Assembly (NCBI GenBank): GCA_035275065.1 | Contig: DATENM010000004.1 | Location: forward strand, 1-64,000 | From: Blastocatellia bacterium | GTDB taxonomy: Bacteria > Acidobacteriota > Blastocatellia > UBA7656 | Length of the DNA: 64,000 nucleotides | Reading direction: 5' to 3' | In this document: in pieces, positions 43,017-53,428 of the stretch | Position numbering within the stretch: the stretch's first letter is position 1 | How the letters are laid out: each line of letters opens with the position of its first letter | Notes under the pieces: model-generated | Database searches by the model: none | Seen by the model: only the letters and a program-made list of their open reading frames with translations | Told to the model about the DNA's origin: nothing | Program-made: the position numbers and the translations under genes

Positions 43017-44732
43017 CTATAGCCCCTTGATCGACGTCTGCTTGTCGAACCGAACGTTTTTAACCCGGCTGCCACTCAGTCTGAATCCTATCACCCGTTT
43101 GTCCTTGTCCCGCGTGAATTTCACGGACTGGAAGAACCATTGAGCGCCCAGGAAGCTGTCGCGCTGCGTCGCCGTCAGCTTAATGTCGTCATGCCGCCTG
43201 TGCTGCGCCACGAGCTGCCCGCTTTCGACTGCAATCGTATAAGTCGTGCCAAGCTCATCGCTGTAGTAATCGCCAGCGTATTCCGCCAGTTCAGCCGGCT
43301 TCAACGCTTCCATCTCCAACCGCTTGCCGGGAATGGTTTGGTCACCCGTCAGCACGGTGAATTTGCCAGCCTTGCCTTGTTCTATGGCGTCGAAGGCGAG
43401 TTCGATGCCGAATGCCTTCAAGAGGAACTTGCTCTCTGATTCCGGTGTCATATCCAGCTTCGGCCCGCCCGCCGGCTGCGCAAAAAGTCGGCCATTCTCT
43501 TTAGTGATGTCCACCACCGTGCCGTCTTGCAGCAGGTACTTGCCGGTATACCTGTCGTAGACCGCGGGGTCTAGCTTAACGGCTGCCGCCTCAGCCGTTT
43601 CAGTCTTCGCCTTCTCAGGCGCAAGCTTGTCAGCGAGGTAGAGGTTGGCGACCTGTTGCGCCAGCCGGCCCGGATTGAAGCCGGCCAGGTTGCTCAACAC
43701 CGCAACGCCGAACTTCTCTGATGGGAACCAGAGGACGTGGCTGCGGTAGCCGGCATCGCCGCCGCTGTGTTCGACCCGCTTCAACCCTCTGTACGTCCCG
43801 ATGTCTAGTCCGAAGGCGTAGCTAATCTGCTTGCCGCTGTTGAGCGTGCCCTGCTGGTACATCTGTTCGATCAGCGGCTTGCCGCCGACTCTTCCGTCAT
43901 CGAAATTATGAATCCATTTCGCCAGGTCTTCGACGGTCGTAAACAGGCTGGTCGCGCCGACGTTGGCATAGTTCAGGGCGCTCAGCTTGTAGCCGCCGCG
44001 CTCTTGCGTTTCGTACGAATAGGCCCGGTTTTTGACGATCATCTCGTGGTCGTCGTGAAAGTGAGTATTCGCCATGCCGAGCGGCTTAAAGATGTTCTCC
44101 TGGGTGAACTGGCGGAAGGACTGCCCGGTCACCCGTTCCACGATCACCGCCAGCAGCGTGTAGCCGGTGTTGGAGTAGAGGTACTCGTCGCCGGGGGCGA
44201 AGTTCAGTTCCTTTTGGTGGCTGACCACCTTGAGGATGTGTTGCTTGGTAATCACGTCGTCAAGCCGCCACCCCGCCATAGCCAGCAACTCCCACTGGTC
44301 GCGCAGCCCGCTGGTGTGGTGAATCAGGTGGCTGATAGTGATCTTCTTGCCGTAGTCGGGCAGTTCGGGCAGGTACTTGTGAATGTCATCATCAAACGAT
44401 AACTTGCCCTGACTGGCGAGTAGGGTGATGGCAAAAGCGGTGAACTCCTTCGACACGGACGCGACATGAAAGACGGTCGAAGGGGTAATCGGAATGTCGT
44501 ATTCGAGATTGGCAACGCCATAGCCGTGCTTATAGAGCACCGCCCCATCCTTGACGACAATGAGCGATGCGCCGGGGCTGTCGGGCTTATCCCAGGTCGC
44601 AAACAGTTTGTCCACTTTCGACTCTATCGAATCATGCTGAGCCAAGACGTCTGCTTTAGGGGCGTTGCTCTGCGCGTGCCCGCTGACACAAATAAGAGCC
44701 AAGAGGGTAAAACCAAAAACCAGCTTTCTCAT
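43017..44732 (-). CDS. Exported beta-lactamase-fold serine hydrolase
   Basis: 571 residues. Signal peptide VFGFTLLALICVSGHAQ. The class C beta-lactamase/DD-peptidase core (about 35-370) has the SxxK motif in VASVSKEFTAF, YSN in EYLYSNTGYT and HSGGD in VEHSGGDAGYRS. The C-terminal 200 residues are a beta-rich extension (DUF3471-like) with DRYTGKYLLQDG and LAEYAGDYYSDELG. This suits a periplasmic esterase or D-aminopeptidase rather than a dedicated antibiotic resistance enzyme. Confidence 0.85.
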   Translation of the reverse strand: MRKLVFGFTLLALICVSGHAQSNAPKADVLAQHDSIESKVDKLFATWDKPDSPGASLIVVKDGAVLYKHGYGVANLEYDIPITPSTVFHVASVSKEFTAFAITLLASQGKLSFDDDIHKYLPELPDYGKKITISHLIHHTSGLRDQWELLAMAGWRLDDVITKQHILKVVSHQKELNFAPGDEYLYSNTGYTLLAVIVERVTGQSFRQFTQENIFKPLGMANTHFHDDHEMIVKNRAYSYETQERGGYKLSALNYANVGATSLFTTVEDLAKWIHNFDDGRVGGKPLIEQMYQQGTLNSGKQISYAFGLDIGTYRGLKRVEHSGGDAGYRSHVLWFPSEKFGVAVLSNLAGFNPGRLAQQVANLYLADKLAPEKAKTETAEAAAVKLDPAVYDRYTGKYLLQDGTVVDITKENGRLFAQPAGGPKLDMTPESESKFLLKAFGIELAFDAIEQGKAGKFTVLTGDQTIPGKRLEMEALKPAELAEYAGDYYSDELGTTYTIAVESGQLVAQHRRHDDIKLTATQRDSFLGAQWFFQSVKFTRDKDKRVIGFRLSGSRVKNVRFDKQTSIKGL

Positions 44733-45142
44733 TCGATCACCACCTGTGAATAGTTTTATAAGGGCCGATCATCGGGCACTAGAACACTTTCGGAGTGTGG
44801 CCATCAACCTATACGAAACAACTCACTAAACCGGCGGCAAAAATATGCGGAATATTTCTCGCGGCAGGTGTGCGGGTTGCAAATGCGTTAAGCCTTAGCC
44901 ACCGAGCCACCAAGCCACAAAGGATCACGAGTGGCGCATGCACACAAGCGGCTTTGTTACAGCCTTGCCACATTGACCCCCGCAGGTCGGCGCAGTACAA
45001 TGTGTACATAATAACAATGTTCCTTGTTCTGCAATGATTTTACCGAGCTCACCTCGGGCACTTTCAATATGACTCACCGAGGCCAGCCTTACCGGACGCT
45101 AAGTGATTAGATTGCCAAACGGGAAACCGGAAGGCGTGCGTT
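44733..45142. other. Intergenic region between divergent genes
   Basis: This 410-bp stretch separates the leftward serine hydrolase from fdhE. Near 44885 there is an ACCGAGCCACCAAGCCAC run that resembles the units of the 39.8-kb palindrome, but no inverted partner. I see no RNA gene. The fdhE promoter should lie at the right end. Confidence 0.4.
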
Positions 45143-45949
45143 ATGGTAGGCGGGATCAAGCATAAAGTCGCCTGGGATACCCTGATTAAGCGTGCGGACC
45201 TGCTGCGAACCCAAAGCTGTGAAGTGGCAGAGCTGTTGACCTTTTACGCCAGACTGCTCGGCGCGCAGCAGCAAGTCCACGGGTTCATTTGCGGTCGTCG
45301 CGACTGGCACCCTTCGGGATCGCTGGCGCAGGACATCAACGACCTCTGTCCGGCCTTACGCCCACTGCTAGAGATGGTTGCGGCCAGCGGGCCGGCGCAG
45401 CTCGCCGACGAAGCGCGCCGTCTTAAGCAGCTGAGCAGGGAAGACCAGAATGAATTGCTGCTGCGATATTGGCACGCGCCCTCCGACACGCAGTTCTTTG
45501 CCAAGGCCTTCCTGCAACCCTACGCCTGCCGGCTGGCCGAGATTGACCGCAAGCCGGTAGAGCGAAACTTAGAAGGCGGCGAGAATCGCTGCCCATTCTG
45601 CGCAGGCAAACCGCAACTTTCTGTGCTGAAGCCCCAGGATGCAGGCGGCGACGGCGGAGGCCGCTACCTGCTCTGCTCGACCTGCCTGTCGGCCTGGACT
45701 TTCCGGCGCGTCGTCTGCGCCAACTGTGGCGAAGAGCATCCTGCGCAACTCGCCTATTTCCACACGCCGGAATACGATCATCTTCGCGTCGAATCATGCG
45801 ACACCTGCGGCCATTATATTAAGGGCGTCGATCTCACGCGGCTTGGTGTCGCCGCGCCGCTGGTTGATGAGATTGCCGCCGCCGCGCTCGATCTGTGGGC
45901 GCGCGAGCATGGTTATACCAAGATTGAATTGAACCTCGTCGGGCTATGA
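45143..45949 (+). CDS. fdhE: Formate dehydrogenase accessory protein FdhE
   Basis: 268 residues. The C-terminal half carries four CxxC pairs: Cys150/153 (CPFC), 178/181 (CSTC), 192/195 (CANC) and 219/222 (CDTC), which form the two rubredoxin-like iron sites of FdhE. The N-terminal half is helical. FdhE acts in the cytoplasm in maturation of respiratory formate dehydrogenases. It lies about 108 bp upstream of the alpha-subunit gene in the same direction, which strongly supports the assignment. Confidence 0.92.
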   Translation: MVGGIKHKVAWDTLIKRADLLRTQSCEVAELLTFYARLLGAQQQVHGFICGRRDWHPSGSLAQDINDLCPALRPLLEMVAASGPAQLADEARRLKQLSREDQNELLLRYWHAPSDTQFFAKAFLQPYACRLAEIDRKPVERNLEGGENRCPFCAGKPQLSVLKPQDAGGDGGGRYLLCSTCLSAWTFRRVVCANCGEEHPAQLAYFHTPEYDHLRVESCDTCGHYIKGVDLTRLGVAAPLVDEIAAAALDLWAREHGYTKIELNLVGL

Positions 45950-46057
45950 TTGCCGCGGGGAACGAGTCTGTAGCCTTTCTCACAGCAAGGTGTCGGCCAG
46001 CGCCCGCCTCGCAACCCGCCCGCGCGTGGAGGCGGCGGCCAAGCAACGGAGGTCATC

Positions 46058-49000
46058 ATGGAAGTCTCCAGGAGAACGTTCATTAAAGCCACGCTCGCCG
46101 GCAGCGCCGGGCTGTCGGCTTTTGGCTTCAATCTCGCGCCGGTCTACGCGCAGACGCAAGCGCTGAAGATCGAGCGCACTTCTGAAACGCGCTCGACTTG
46201 CCCATACTGCTCGGTCAGTTGCGGCGTCATCATCCACACACTGAGCGACAAGGGCAAGAATTCGACGCCGCAGGTCGTCCACGTCGAAGGCGACCCCGAT
46301 CATCCGATCAACCGCGGCACGCTCTGCCCGAAGGGCGCTTCGCTTGAGCAGGACATTCACAATGAACGCCGCTTGATGAAACCGCAGGTGCGGCGTCCGG
46401 GCGCGACCGACTGGCAAGACATCTCGTGGGATGATGCCATCAACGAGATCGCCCGGCTGGTCAAGAAGACGCGCGACGAAACCTTCATCGAAAAGGACGC
46501 GCAAGGGCACACCGTCAATCGCTGCGAAGGCATCAGTTGGGCCGGCGGCTGCACCGACACCAACGAGTTGAATTACCTCGCCGTCAAGGCGATGCGCAGC
46601 CTCGGGGTGGTCTATTTCGAAACCCAGGCCCGTGTTTGACATGGCCCGACGGTCTCAAGTTTGGGACCAACTTTCGGGCGCGGCGCGATGACCAACGGCT
46701 GGATCGATATCAAGAACACCGACATGATGTTGATCATGGGCGGCAACCCCGCCGAGAACCACCCCTGCGGCTTTAAGTGGCCGGTCGAAGCCAAGCGCAA
46801 CCGCAACGCCAAGATGATCGTCGTTGACCCGCGCTTCACGCGCACGGCGGCGGTCGCCGACCTCTTCTTACAGATTCGTGCCGGCTCAGACATCGCCTTC
46901 CTCGGCGGCATGATCAACTATGCGATCAACAATAACCGTATCGCCTGGGATTACCTCAAGCATTACACCAACGCCGCCTTCATCATCAAGGATGGGTTCG
47001 AGCTGTCCGAAGACGGACTCTTTTCAGGCTTCGATGCCAACACCCAGGTTTACGACAAGGCGACGTGGAATTACCAGGAGGGCGGCAACATGACGCCTGC
47101 TGCCGGACAATCGGCTGCGGGAGCCGGTTCTGCGGCGGCAACCTCTGCCGGCGGCGGCCAGGCTTCAGCGCGGACGACTGCTGAGCAACATCAGGCGGGA
47201 CAGCAATCCGCGTCGCGCCCCGAGCAGAAGAAAGGGTCGGCGCAAGGCGGCGGAAGTCTGTCCGGTGGCGCGTCGAAAGAAAAGAGCAATGGCGGCCAGG
47301 GGCCGCTCGGCGGCGGCCATCAGGCCGCGGGCGGGCCGGGCGCATCCGGGCAAGGCGGCCCCAACCCGCCGCCGCCGCTCCCGCCCAACACCGCCTATGA
47401 TCTGTCGCTTCAGCACCCACGCTCGGTCTTTCAACTGCTCAAGCAGCAGTACGCGCGCTATACGCCGGAGATGGTCGAGCGCATCACCGGCATCCCGCGC
47501 GACCAGTTCCTCAGAGCCGCCGACCTCTTCACCTCTGTGCGCAAGGATGGCGACATGAAGAAGGCGGCGACGATCATCTACGCCGTCGGCTGGACGCAGC
47601 ACACCTTCGGCACGCAGATCATCCGCGCGGCGGCCATGCTGCAACTGCTGCTCGGCAACGTCGGGCGGGCGGGCGGCGGGGTCAATGCGCTGCGCGGCCA
47701 CTCGAACATTCAGGGCGCTACAGACATGGGCGGCGTCTTCGACATCTTTCCCGGCTACCTGAAGATGCCGAACCCGACCGACACGGACCTTGCGACTTAT
47801 CTCAAGCGCACGACGCCGACCGTCTCAAAGCCCACCGAATGGGATTCGTATAATTACTGGTCGAACACGCCAAAATTCATGGTGTCGTACCTCAAAGCGA
47901 CGTTCGGCGACGCGGCGAAGAAGGAGAACGATTTCGCTTTCCACTATCTGCCGAAGATCGACCGGCGCTATTCCTGGGTCGAGATGTGGGATCGCATGTA
48001 CACAGGCGAGGTCAAAGGCCACATCGCCTTCGGCATGAACGGCGTGATGATCGGCCCGAACTCGCAGAAGAATATCGAAGCCTTAAAGAAGGCCGACTGG
48101 CTGGTCGTCTGCGAAGTCTTCGCCGACGAGACGAGCGAGTTCTGGCGCTCGCCGGGCATCACTCCCGACGAGATGAAGAATATCAAGACGGCGGTCTACC
48201 GCCTACCGGGCGCCGGGTTTGCCGAGAAGGACGGCACCTTCGTCAACTCGGCGCGCTGGCTGCAATGGAAGTACATCGCGCTGCCGACTCCGGGGCAGGC
48301 ACGGATGGATCAGGAGATTCTGGCGCGAATCTTTTTAAAGGTGCGCGAGCTTTACCAGAAGGAGGGCGGCAAGTTTCCTGACGCGATTCTTAACGCCAGT
48401 TGGGCTTACTCGAACCCGACCAACCCGCCGCTCGCCGAAGTCGCCAAAGAGATCAATGGCCGGGCGCTCGCCGACCTCACCGACGAGAAACAGCCCGGCG
48501 TCACGATCAAAGCCGGCCAGCAATTGCCGGGCTTCGCCTGGCTGCGCGACGACGGCACCACGATGTGCGGCAACTGGCTCTACAGCGGCTCATGGACTGA
48601 AGCCGGGGCGCAGTCGCAACGGCGCGGCACCGACGACCCGTCGGGACTCGGCGTCTACGCCAACTGGGCATGGTCGTGGCCGGCGAATCGTCGCGTGATG
48701 TACAACCGTGCCTCGTGCGACCCGGCGGGCAAGCCCTGGGACACGGAGCGCAAGCAGGTCTGGTGGAACGAATCGGCGGGGCGCTGGGTTGGCAACGATG
48801 TGCCCGACTTCAAGGCGGACTCGAAGCCTGCCGAGCACATGGGGCCGTTCATCATGAACCCCGAAGGCGTCGGGCGCATCTTCGCGCCGCTGGCGGCTTT
48901 TGCCGAAGGGCCTTTCCCCGAACATTACGAGCCGATTGAAAGCCCGGTTGCCAACCCGCTGCACCCGGCGCAATCTACCAACCCTGTGGTCAAGAAGTTC

Positions 49001-49441
49001 AAGACCGACCTGGACAAGTATGGCACGCCCGACCAGGGCTTCAATGTGGTCTGCACCACTTACCGGCTGACCGAGCACTATCACTACTGGACGAAGAACA
49101 ACCCGATGAGCGTCGAGCTGGTGCCGGAGCCCTTCGTCGAGATTCCCGCCGAGCTTGCCGATGAAATGGGCCTGCGCGGTGGTGAAAAAGTCCGCGTCAC
49201 CAGCGCGCGCAATTCTTACGTCGCCAAGGCGCTGGTGACGCGGCGCATCAAGTCGATGATGATCGACGGGAAAAAGACTTACCAGATCGGCATCCCCATC
49301 CACTGGGGCTATCGCGGCATCAAGGAAGATGAGGGCAAGACGGCGCTCGACCCGACCAACCTGCTGTCGCCGACGGTGATGGACCCGAACGCCTACACGC
49401 CGGAGTTCAAAGGCTTCCTCGTGAAAATCGAGAAAGCATAA
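46058..49441 (+). CDS. fdnG: Selenocysteine-containing formate dehydrogenase alpha subunit
   Basis: About 1127 residues, with in-frame TGA at 46637-46639 (residue 194) read as selenocysteine. The flanking FETQARV-U-HGPTVSSLGPTFG aligns with respiratory formate dehydrogenases at the Mo/W-ligating Sec. The N-terminus has a Tat signal (SRRTFIKATLAGSAG) and a [4Fe-4S] motif (CPYCSVSCGVIIH, then CPKG). Mo-bis-MGD domains follow. Residues about 341-447 are a Gly/Ala/Gln/Ser/Pro-rich insertion absent from the E. coli enzyme. It oxidises formate at the periplasmic face, passing electrons to the beta subunit. Confidence 0.93.
46637..46679 (+). promoter_or_regulatory. Bacterial SECIS element directly after the UGA codon
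   Basis: After TGA (46637-46639) a lower stem GCCCGA (46644-46649) pairs with TCGGGC (46674-46679), and an upper stem GGTCTC (46651-46656) pairs with GGGACC (46663-46668), closing a 6-nt AAGTTT loop with the GU needed by SelB. Geometry matches the E. coli fdhF and fdnG elements. Confidence 0.88.
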
Positions 49442-49456
49442 AAGGGAGGAAGCCCG

Positions 49457-50356
49457 ATGGACATTGAAAGAACCCTGCAAATCAAAGCCATCTCCGGTCA
49501 TCCCGGCACCGTGCCCGGTCGTGACGCCAGGCGCGAGCTGGAGGTCGCCAAGCTGATCGATGTGACCACCTGCATCGGCTGCAAAGCCTGCGAGGTCGCC
49601 TGCGTCGAATGGAACGATCACCCATTTCGCGAGACCGTTTTCGATAACACTTACCAGACGATGCCGACGACCGAGTGGAACTACTACAACCTCATCAAGT
49701 TCAACGAGCACCAGGACGGCGACGGCAATTTTCAATGGCTGATGCGCAAAGATCAGTGCATGCACTGCGCCGACCCTGGCTGCTTGCGCGCCTGCCCTGC
49801 GGATGGAGCGATTGTTCAGTACGCCAACGGCATCGTCGATTTTCAACAACAGAACTGCATCGGCTGCCAGTACTGCGTCTCGGGGTGCCCCTTCAACATT
49901 CCGCGCTTCAACACGGTCACCAAGAAGGTCTACAAGTGCACGCTCTGCTCGGATCGCGTCGGCGCAGGGCTTGAGCCGGCCTGCATCAAAGCCTGCCCGA
50001 CCGGCTGCCTGCACTTCGGAACCAAAGACGAGATGAAGGCGATGGCCGAAACGCGCGCCGCGCAGTTACGCGACGACCCGCTGTTCCCCCGACCGAATGC
50101 CGGCGTCTACGATCCGCAGTCTATCGGCGGCACGCATGTGCTCTACGTGCTGCACGACATCACCCAGCCGGAATTGTATGGCGGATTGCCAGCCAATCCG
50201 CAGATTCCTGTGAGCTTCACCTTCTGGAAATACCTGGTCAAGCCCATCGGCCTGTTTATCACGATGATGGGGTTGCTGGCGGTTTTCTTCCACTACATCT
50301 TCACCGGCCCGAAGCTGCCGCAGCCCGAAGCCCCCGTGCGAGAGGAGGACCTATGA
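49457..50356 (+). CDS. fdnH: Formate dehydrogenase beta (iron-sulfur) subunit
   Basis: 299 residues, 15 bp after the alpha gene with AGGGAGG upstream. Four cysteine clusters for [4Fe-4S] centres are visible: CIGCKACEVAC, CMHCADPGCLRAC, CIGCQYCVSGC and CTLCSDR followed by CIKACPTGC. A single membrane helix near the C-terminus (about 260-285, GLFITMMGLLAVFFHYIF) anchors it. It transfers electrons from the alpha subunit to cytochrome b. Stop and next start overlap (ATGA). Confidence 0.93.
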   Translation: MDIERTLQIKAISGHPGTVPGRDARRELEVAKLIDVTTCIGCKACEVACVEWNDHPFRETVFDNTYQTMPTTEWNYYNLIKFNEHQDGDGNFQWLMRKDQCMHCADPGCLRACPADGAIVQYANGIVDFQQQNCIGCQYCVSGCPFNIPRFNTVTKKVYKCTLCSDRVGAGLEPACIKACPTGCLHFGTKDEMKAMAETRAAQLRDDPLFPRPNAGVYDPQSIGGTHVLYVLHDITQPELYGGLPANPQIPVSFTFWKYLVKPIGLFITMMGLLAVFFHYIFTGPKLPQPEAPVREEDL

Positions 50357-51141
50357 CAACCTCGGTTGAGCAATTCGATGAGCGGGCGCGGCGCGGCTTC
50401 GGTCGTCTCGGGCGCACGACGGTGCATGAAGGCGAGTTGTTGCGCCATCCCGTCTACACGCGCTTCCTGCACTGGACGGTGGCGATCTTCTTCTTCCTGG
50501 CGCTGCTTTCGGGGCTGGCGATCTATTCGCCCTGGATGTTCCGCTGGCTAACGCCGCTGTTCGGCGGCGGGCCGATGACGCGATTCTTGCACCCGTGGTT
50601 TGGGCTAGGATTGGTCATCGTCTACTTCTTTCAGTTTTTGAACTGGCTTCGACTGATGCGTTGGACGGCGGCTGACCGCAAGTGGCTCGGCCGCCTGCCG
50701 GAATACGTCAAGGGCACTGATGCGGTCGAGCCGGAGTACGTCGGCTTTTTCAACGGCGGCCAGAAGCTACAATTCTGGGAGATCGTCATCGGCGCGGGCG
50801 TCCTGCTGATCACCGGCCTGTTCATGTGGTTCCCGGAAGTCTTCGGACGCCTTGCGGTCGCCATCGGCTATGTGCTGCATGACCTCTCGGCATTAATTAT
50901 GCTGGGCGGCATCTGGATTCACATCTACCTGAGCACGGTCGGGCAGCCGGGGACGCTCAGGGCGATGACCCGCGGCGCGGTGACGCGCGCCTGGGCGTGG
51001 ACGCATCATCCGGCATGGTATAGGGACGCGACCGGGCGCGACCCGCGCGAAGATTACCAGCGTGCCGTCGAGCGTCAACGCCGGCAGCGCGAAAGCCACC
51101 CCGGCGAGCCCGCCGCCGGCCCACCGCCGCGCGAGCCCTAG
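50353..51141 (+). CDS. fdnI: Formate dehydrogenase gamma (cytochrome b) subunit
   Basis: 262 residues with four predicted membrane helices and several candidate haem-ligating His: RFLHWTVAIFFFLALLSG, RFLHPWFGLGLVIVYFF, then LHDLSALIMLGGIWIHIYLS. This is the FdnI/FdoI-like diheme cytochrome b that passes electrons to quinone. The last 50 residues are a charged, Arg/Pro-rich cytosolic tail longer than in E. coli. The ATGA overlap with the beta gene gives translational coupling. Confidence 0.92.
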   Translation: MTTSVEQFDERARRGFGRLGRTTVHEGELLRHPVYTRFLHWTVAIFFFLALLSGLAIYSPWMFRWLTPLFGGGPMTRFLHPWFGLGLVIVYFFQFLNWLRLMRWTAADRKWLGRLPEYVKGTDAVEPEYVGFFNGGQKLQFWEIVIGAGVLLITGLFMWFPEVFGRLAVAIGYVLHDLSALIMLGGIWIHIYLSTVGQPGTLRAMTRGAVTRAWAWTHHPAWYRDATGRDPREDYQRAVERQRRQRESHPGEPAAGPPPREP

Positions 51142-51557
51142 GTGTCGGGCTGCGCTTTGCCGGGGCGATGATGGCGCGCAGTTTTTTCCGTGACTTCAAA
51201 AATAACTTATACTATACTGGCCGCGAAGTATCGTGGGGCAAGTTGTTACATCCCAGAGATTAGCCATTAACAGGTAAAGATATGGCTAAAGGCTTGAAGC
51301 TAGATGCAGTATCCCTCGGCATTTTATTCTAAGCTTCAATTCACTATGATAATTGTCCTATATGATCCTGGAGGAAGGACCGTCTCTGTTTCTCATCATC
51401 CGTTCTGCGGCGCTGTCTCCGGTGAGGAACCGGAAACGGTGCGGTTGACCGAGAAGTGATCGCGTCGCCATCGTTTACGCAGACAGCAGCCAAAGCGTAG
51501 TTCGTCTAATGACAAGTACCCAGAAACCAGAGCAGCGTTTGGCAACCATTACTCAGT
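51142..51557. other. Intergenic region before the biosynthetic cluster
   Basis: This 416-bp AT-richer stretch should contain the promoter of the cluster. It includes a 37-codon frame (51346-51459) without a ribosome-binding site and a short CCGGTGAGGAACCGG palindrome near 51419-51433. No known riboswitch or RNA is recognised. Confidence 0.4.
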
Positions 51558-52547
51558 ATGAAAAGGAAAGTCCTATTAGCCTCTTCCGCAAGCCCCTACC
51601 CGGTTGTGACCAGTGGGTGTGAGAGGCTGATTTTGGACTATCAACGCCACCTGTTGTCGGATTACGATGTTTATTTTCTGCTGACCGGCTCGGAAGCCTG
51701 GCAGCCGCTCGCCTTATTTCACCGGGACCAGCTCATCTCAAGCAGCGTCGCCATCGAAGAATTAGTGGCCCGTGATTTTCAATTTGCCCTGTTCGTCGGC
51801 TTCAAGGGGAATGCGTTCACGCGCCAGCTGGTCGCTCAAATCCCTTCCTTCTGTCTGACTGATACGCACCCGCGAGACGATCTGCCCGACCCCCTGTTCA
51901 AGGGGATTATGACGCACCGCAGCACCAGCCCGCATAAAGACACGCTGCTTTTGGGCGCTTGTTATAACTCGGATATTTTCTCCCCCGACCGGCGGCAGGA
52001 AGAGTTTATTTTATCCGTTGCCCGTATCCACCCGGATAAGAATCAACTGGAATTGGTCAGTGGCTACAAAGAGCGGATATACGAAAAATACGGCCTGCCC
52101 TTGTACCTGGTGGGCGGCGTCGGCGACGCGGATTATTTCCAGCACGTAGGCCAATACATCGATCAAGTCAGCGTTCGGTCAACCATAGACCCCCAGGCGC
52201 CGTTGGCCAAGACCGCCTGGAGACCTCCTGAACAAGTCGCCTCTCTCTGTAACCGCGCCAGGCTATTCGTCATGGCTTCGCCGAAAGAGAGCTTCTGTAT
52301 CGCGTTAATCGAGGCCCTGGCCTGTGGGACGACTTGTGTAATCAATGGCAATTACTGGGGCTTTGACGAAGCCGACATCATGCCGCACGTTTATGGCAAC
52401 ACCACCGCAAAGCGGGGCCCGATCCTTGACTTGCTGGACAAGGCATTGAGCCGCGACATCCGCCTGGATGGCTCGGCATGGGCGAAGAAGTTTTCGCTGA
52501 AAGAAACCAGAAAGCCGCTCCTGGACTTTATCCATGATCGGCTTTAA
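51558..52547 (+). CDS. Glycosyltransferase (GT4/GT-B type)
   Basis: 329 residues. The C-terminal half shows GT-B features: FILSVARIHPDKNQLELV at the start of the donor domain and ESFCIALIEALACGTTCVI with the Glu residues that contact the nucleotide sugar. The N-terminal half is an acceptor-type Rossmann domain. It is AT-richer than the next genes. It leads the cluster; the sugar and acceptor cannot be told. Confidence 0.8.
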   Translation: MKRKVLLASSASPYPVVTSGCERLILDYQRHLLSDYDVYFLLTGSEAWQPLALFHRDQLISSSVAIEELVARDFQFALFVGFKGNAFTRQLVAQIPSFCLTDTHPRDDLPDPLFKGIMTHRSTSPHKDTLLLGACYNSDIFSPDRRQEEFILSVARIHPDKNQLELVSGYKERIYEKYGLPLYLVGGVGDADYFQHVGQYIDQVSVRSTIDPQAPLAKTAWRPPEQVASLCNRARLFVMASPKESFCIALIEALACGTTCVINGNYWGFDEADIMPHVYGNTTAKRGPILDLLDKALSRDIRLDGSAWAKKFSLKETRKPLLDFIHDRL

Positions 52548-52593
52548 AACGACAGGGCAACCGGCATCGGAGGGGCGGCTCTGGGTTTGACGT

Positions 52594-53349
52594 ATGCGAA
52601 CGAGATTGTTCACCACACCAGTGCGGAGTACGGCCGACGTCAGAGATTTCTTTGACCGGGCGGCGCCCGCGTATGCCGAGCAGCACGGCCACCCTGACCG
52701 CCTGCTCAAGTACCGCGTCGGCTTGATCAAACGCCACGCCCGCCCGCGTAACCACGAAGTCGTCCTTGATGTCGGTTGCGGCAATGGCCATCACCTTCAG
52801 GCGCTCGCCGCCGACATCGGCCAGGGCATTGGCGTTGATCTGTCTCCGGCCATGATCGAAATCGCCCGGGTGCGGCAGCGCGAGTCAACTGGGCAGGCAA
52901 GGCTCAGCTTTTTCAGCGACGACGCCCAGACGCTCGGACTGCTCGCCGCCGAGTCAATTGACCTGGCGATCTGTGTGGGCGCTTTCGAGCACATGCTCGA
53001 TAAGCCAGCGGTGCTGGCCAATGTGCGCCGGGTGCTCAAGCCGCGCGGGCGGTTCTTCTGCCTGACGATTAACGGCGGCCATGTCTGGTATCAGCGACTC
53101 GCCCCCCGGCTCGGACTGGCGACCTGTCACCTTTCCACCGACAGGTTCTTGAACCGCGATGAACTGCTGCGCCTGCTGTTCGAATCCGGGTTCTCTGGTG
53201 TCGAGACTGGCTGCTGGACATTCATTCCCAGAGGCGACATGCCCGCCGTGTGGGGGACGGTCTGCCGTGCGCTGGACCTGCTTGGCAGGCTGTTTAGAGT
53301 GCCCGCCTGGCGCGGCGGCTTGTGGGTGTGCGGTTGGAAAGCAGAGTGA
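52594..53349 (+). CDS. Class I SAM-dependent methyltransferase
   Basis: 251 residues. Motif I VVLDVGCGNGHHLQAL, then GIGVDLSPAMIEIAR, LAICVGAFEHMLDKPAV and LKPRGRFFCLTINGG. This is a UbiE-type methyltransferase with a C-terminal extension rich in Trp and Gly. It precedes the cyclohydrolase gene by about 80 bp in the same direction. It is a candidate tailoring enzyme for the cluster product. Confidence 0.82.
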   Translation: MRTRLFTTPVRSTADVRDFFDRAAPAYAEQHGHPDRLLKYRVGLIKRHARPRNHEVVLDVGCGNGHHLQALAADIGQGIGVDLSPAMIEIARVRQRESTGQARLSFFSDDAQTLGLLAAESIDLAICVGAFEHMLDKPAVLANVRRVLKPRGRFFCLTINGGHVWYQRLAPRLGLATCHLSTDRFLNRDELLRLLFESGFSGVETGCWTFIPRGDMPAVWGTVCRALDLLGRLFRVPAWRGGLWVCGWKAE

Positions 53350-53428
53350 GCCGCGACTGTCATTCAGACCGGGCCGGCGGGTCGGCTGCGGTCTGCCGGC
53401 CGCGGCTCGGAGCTTGGAGGCCAAAGTG

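Noticed and set aside
46637..46639. Apparent stop codon splitting the formate dehydrogenase alpha gene into two ORFs
   Set aside because: The TGA is at the known selenocysteine position, the frame continues unchanged, and a SECIS hairpin follows. It is not a pseudogene break.
51346..51459. 37-codon ORF as a leader peptide of the biosynthetic cluster
   Set aside because: There is no Shine-Dalgarno sequence, no run of regulatory codons and no attenuator-like terminator; chance ORF is more likely.
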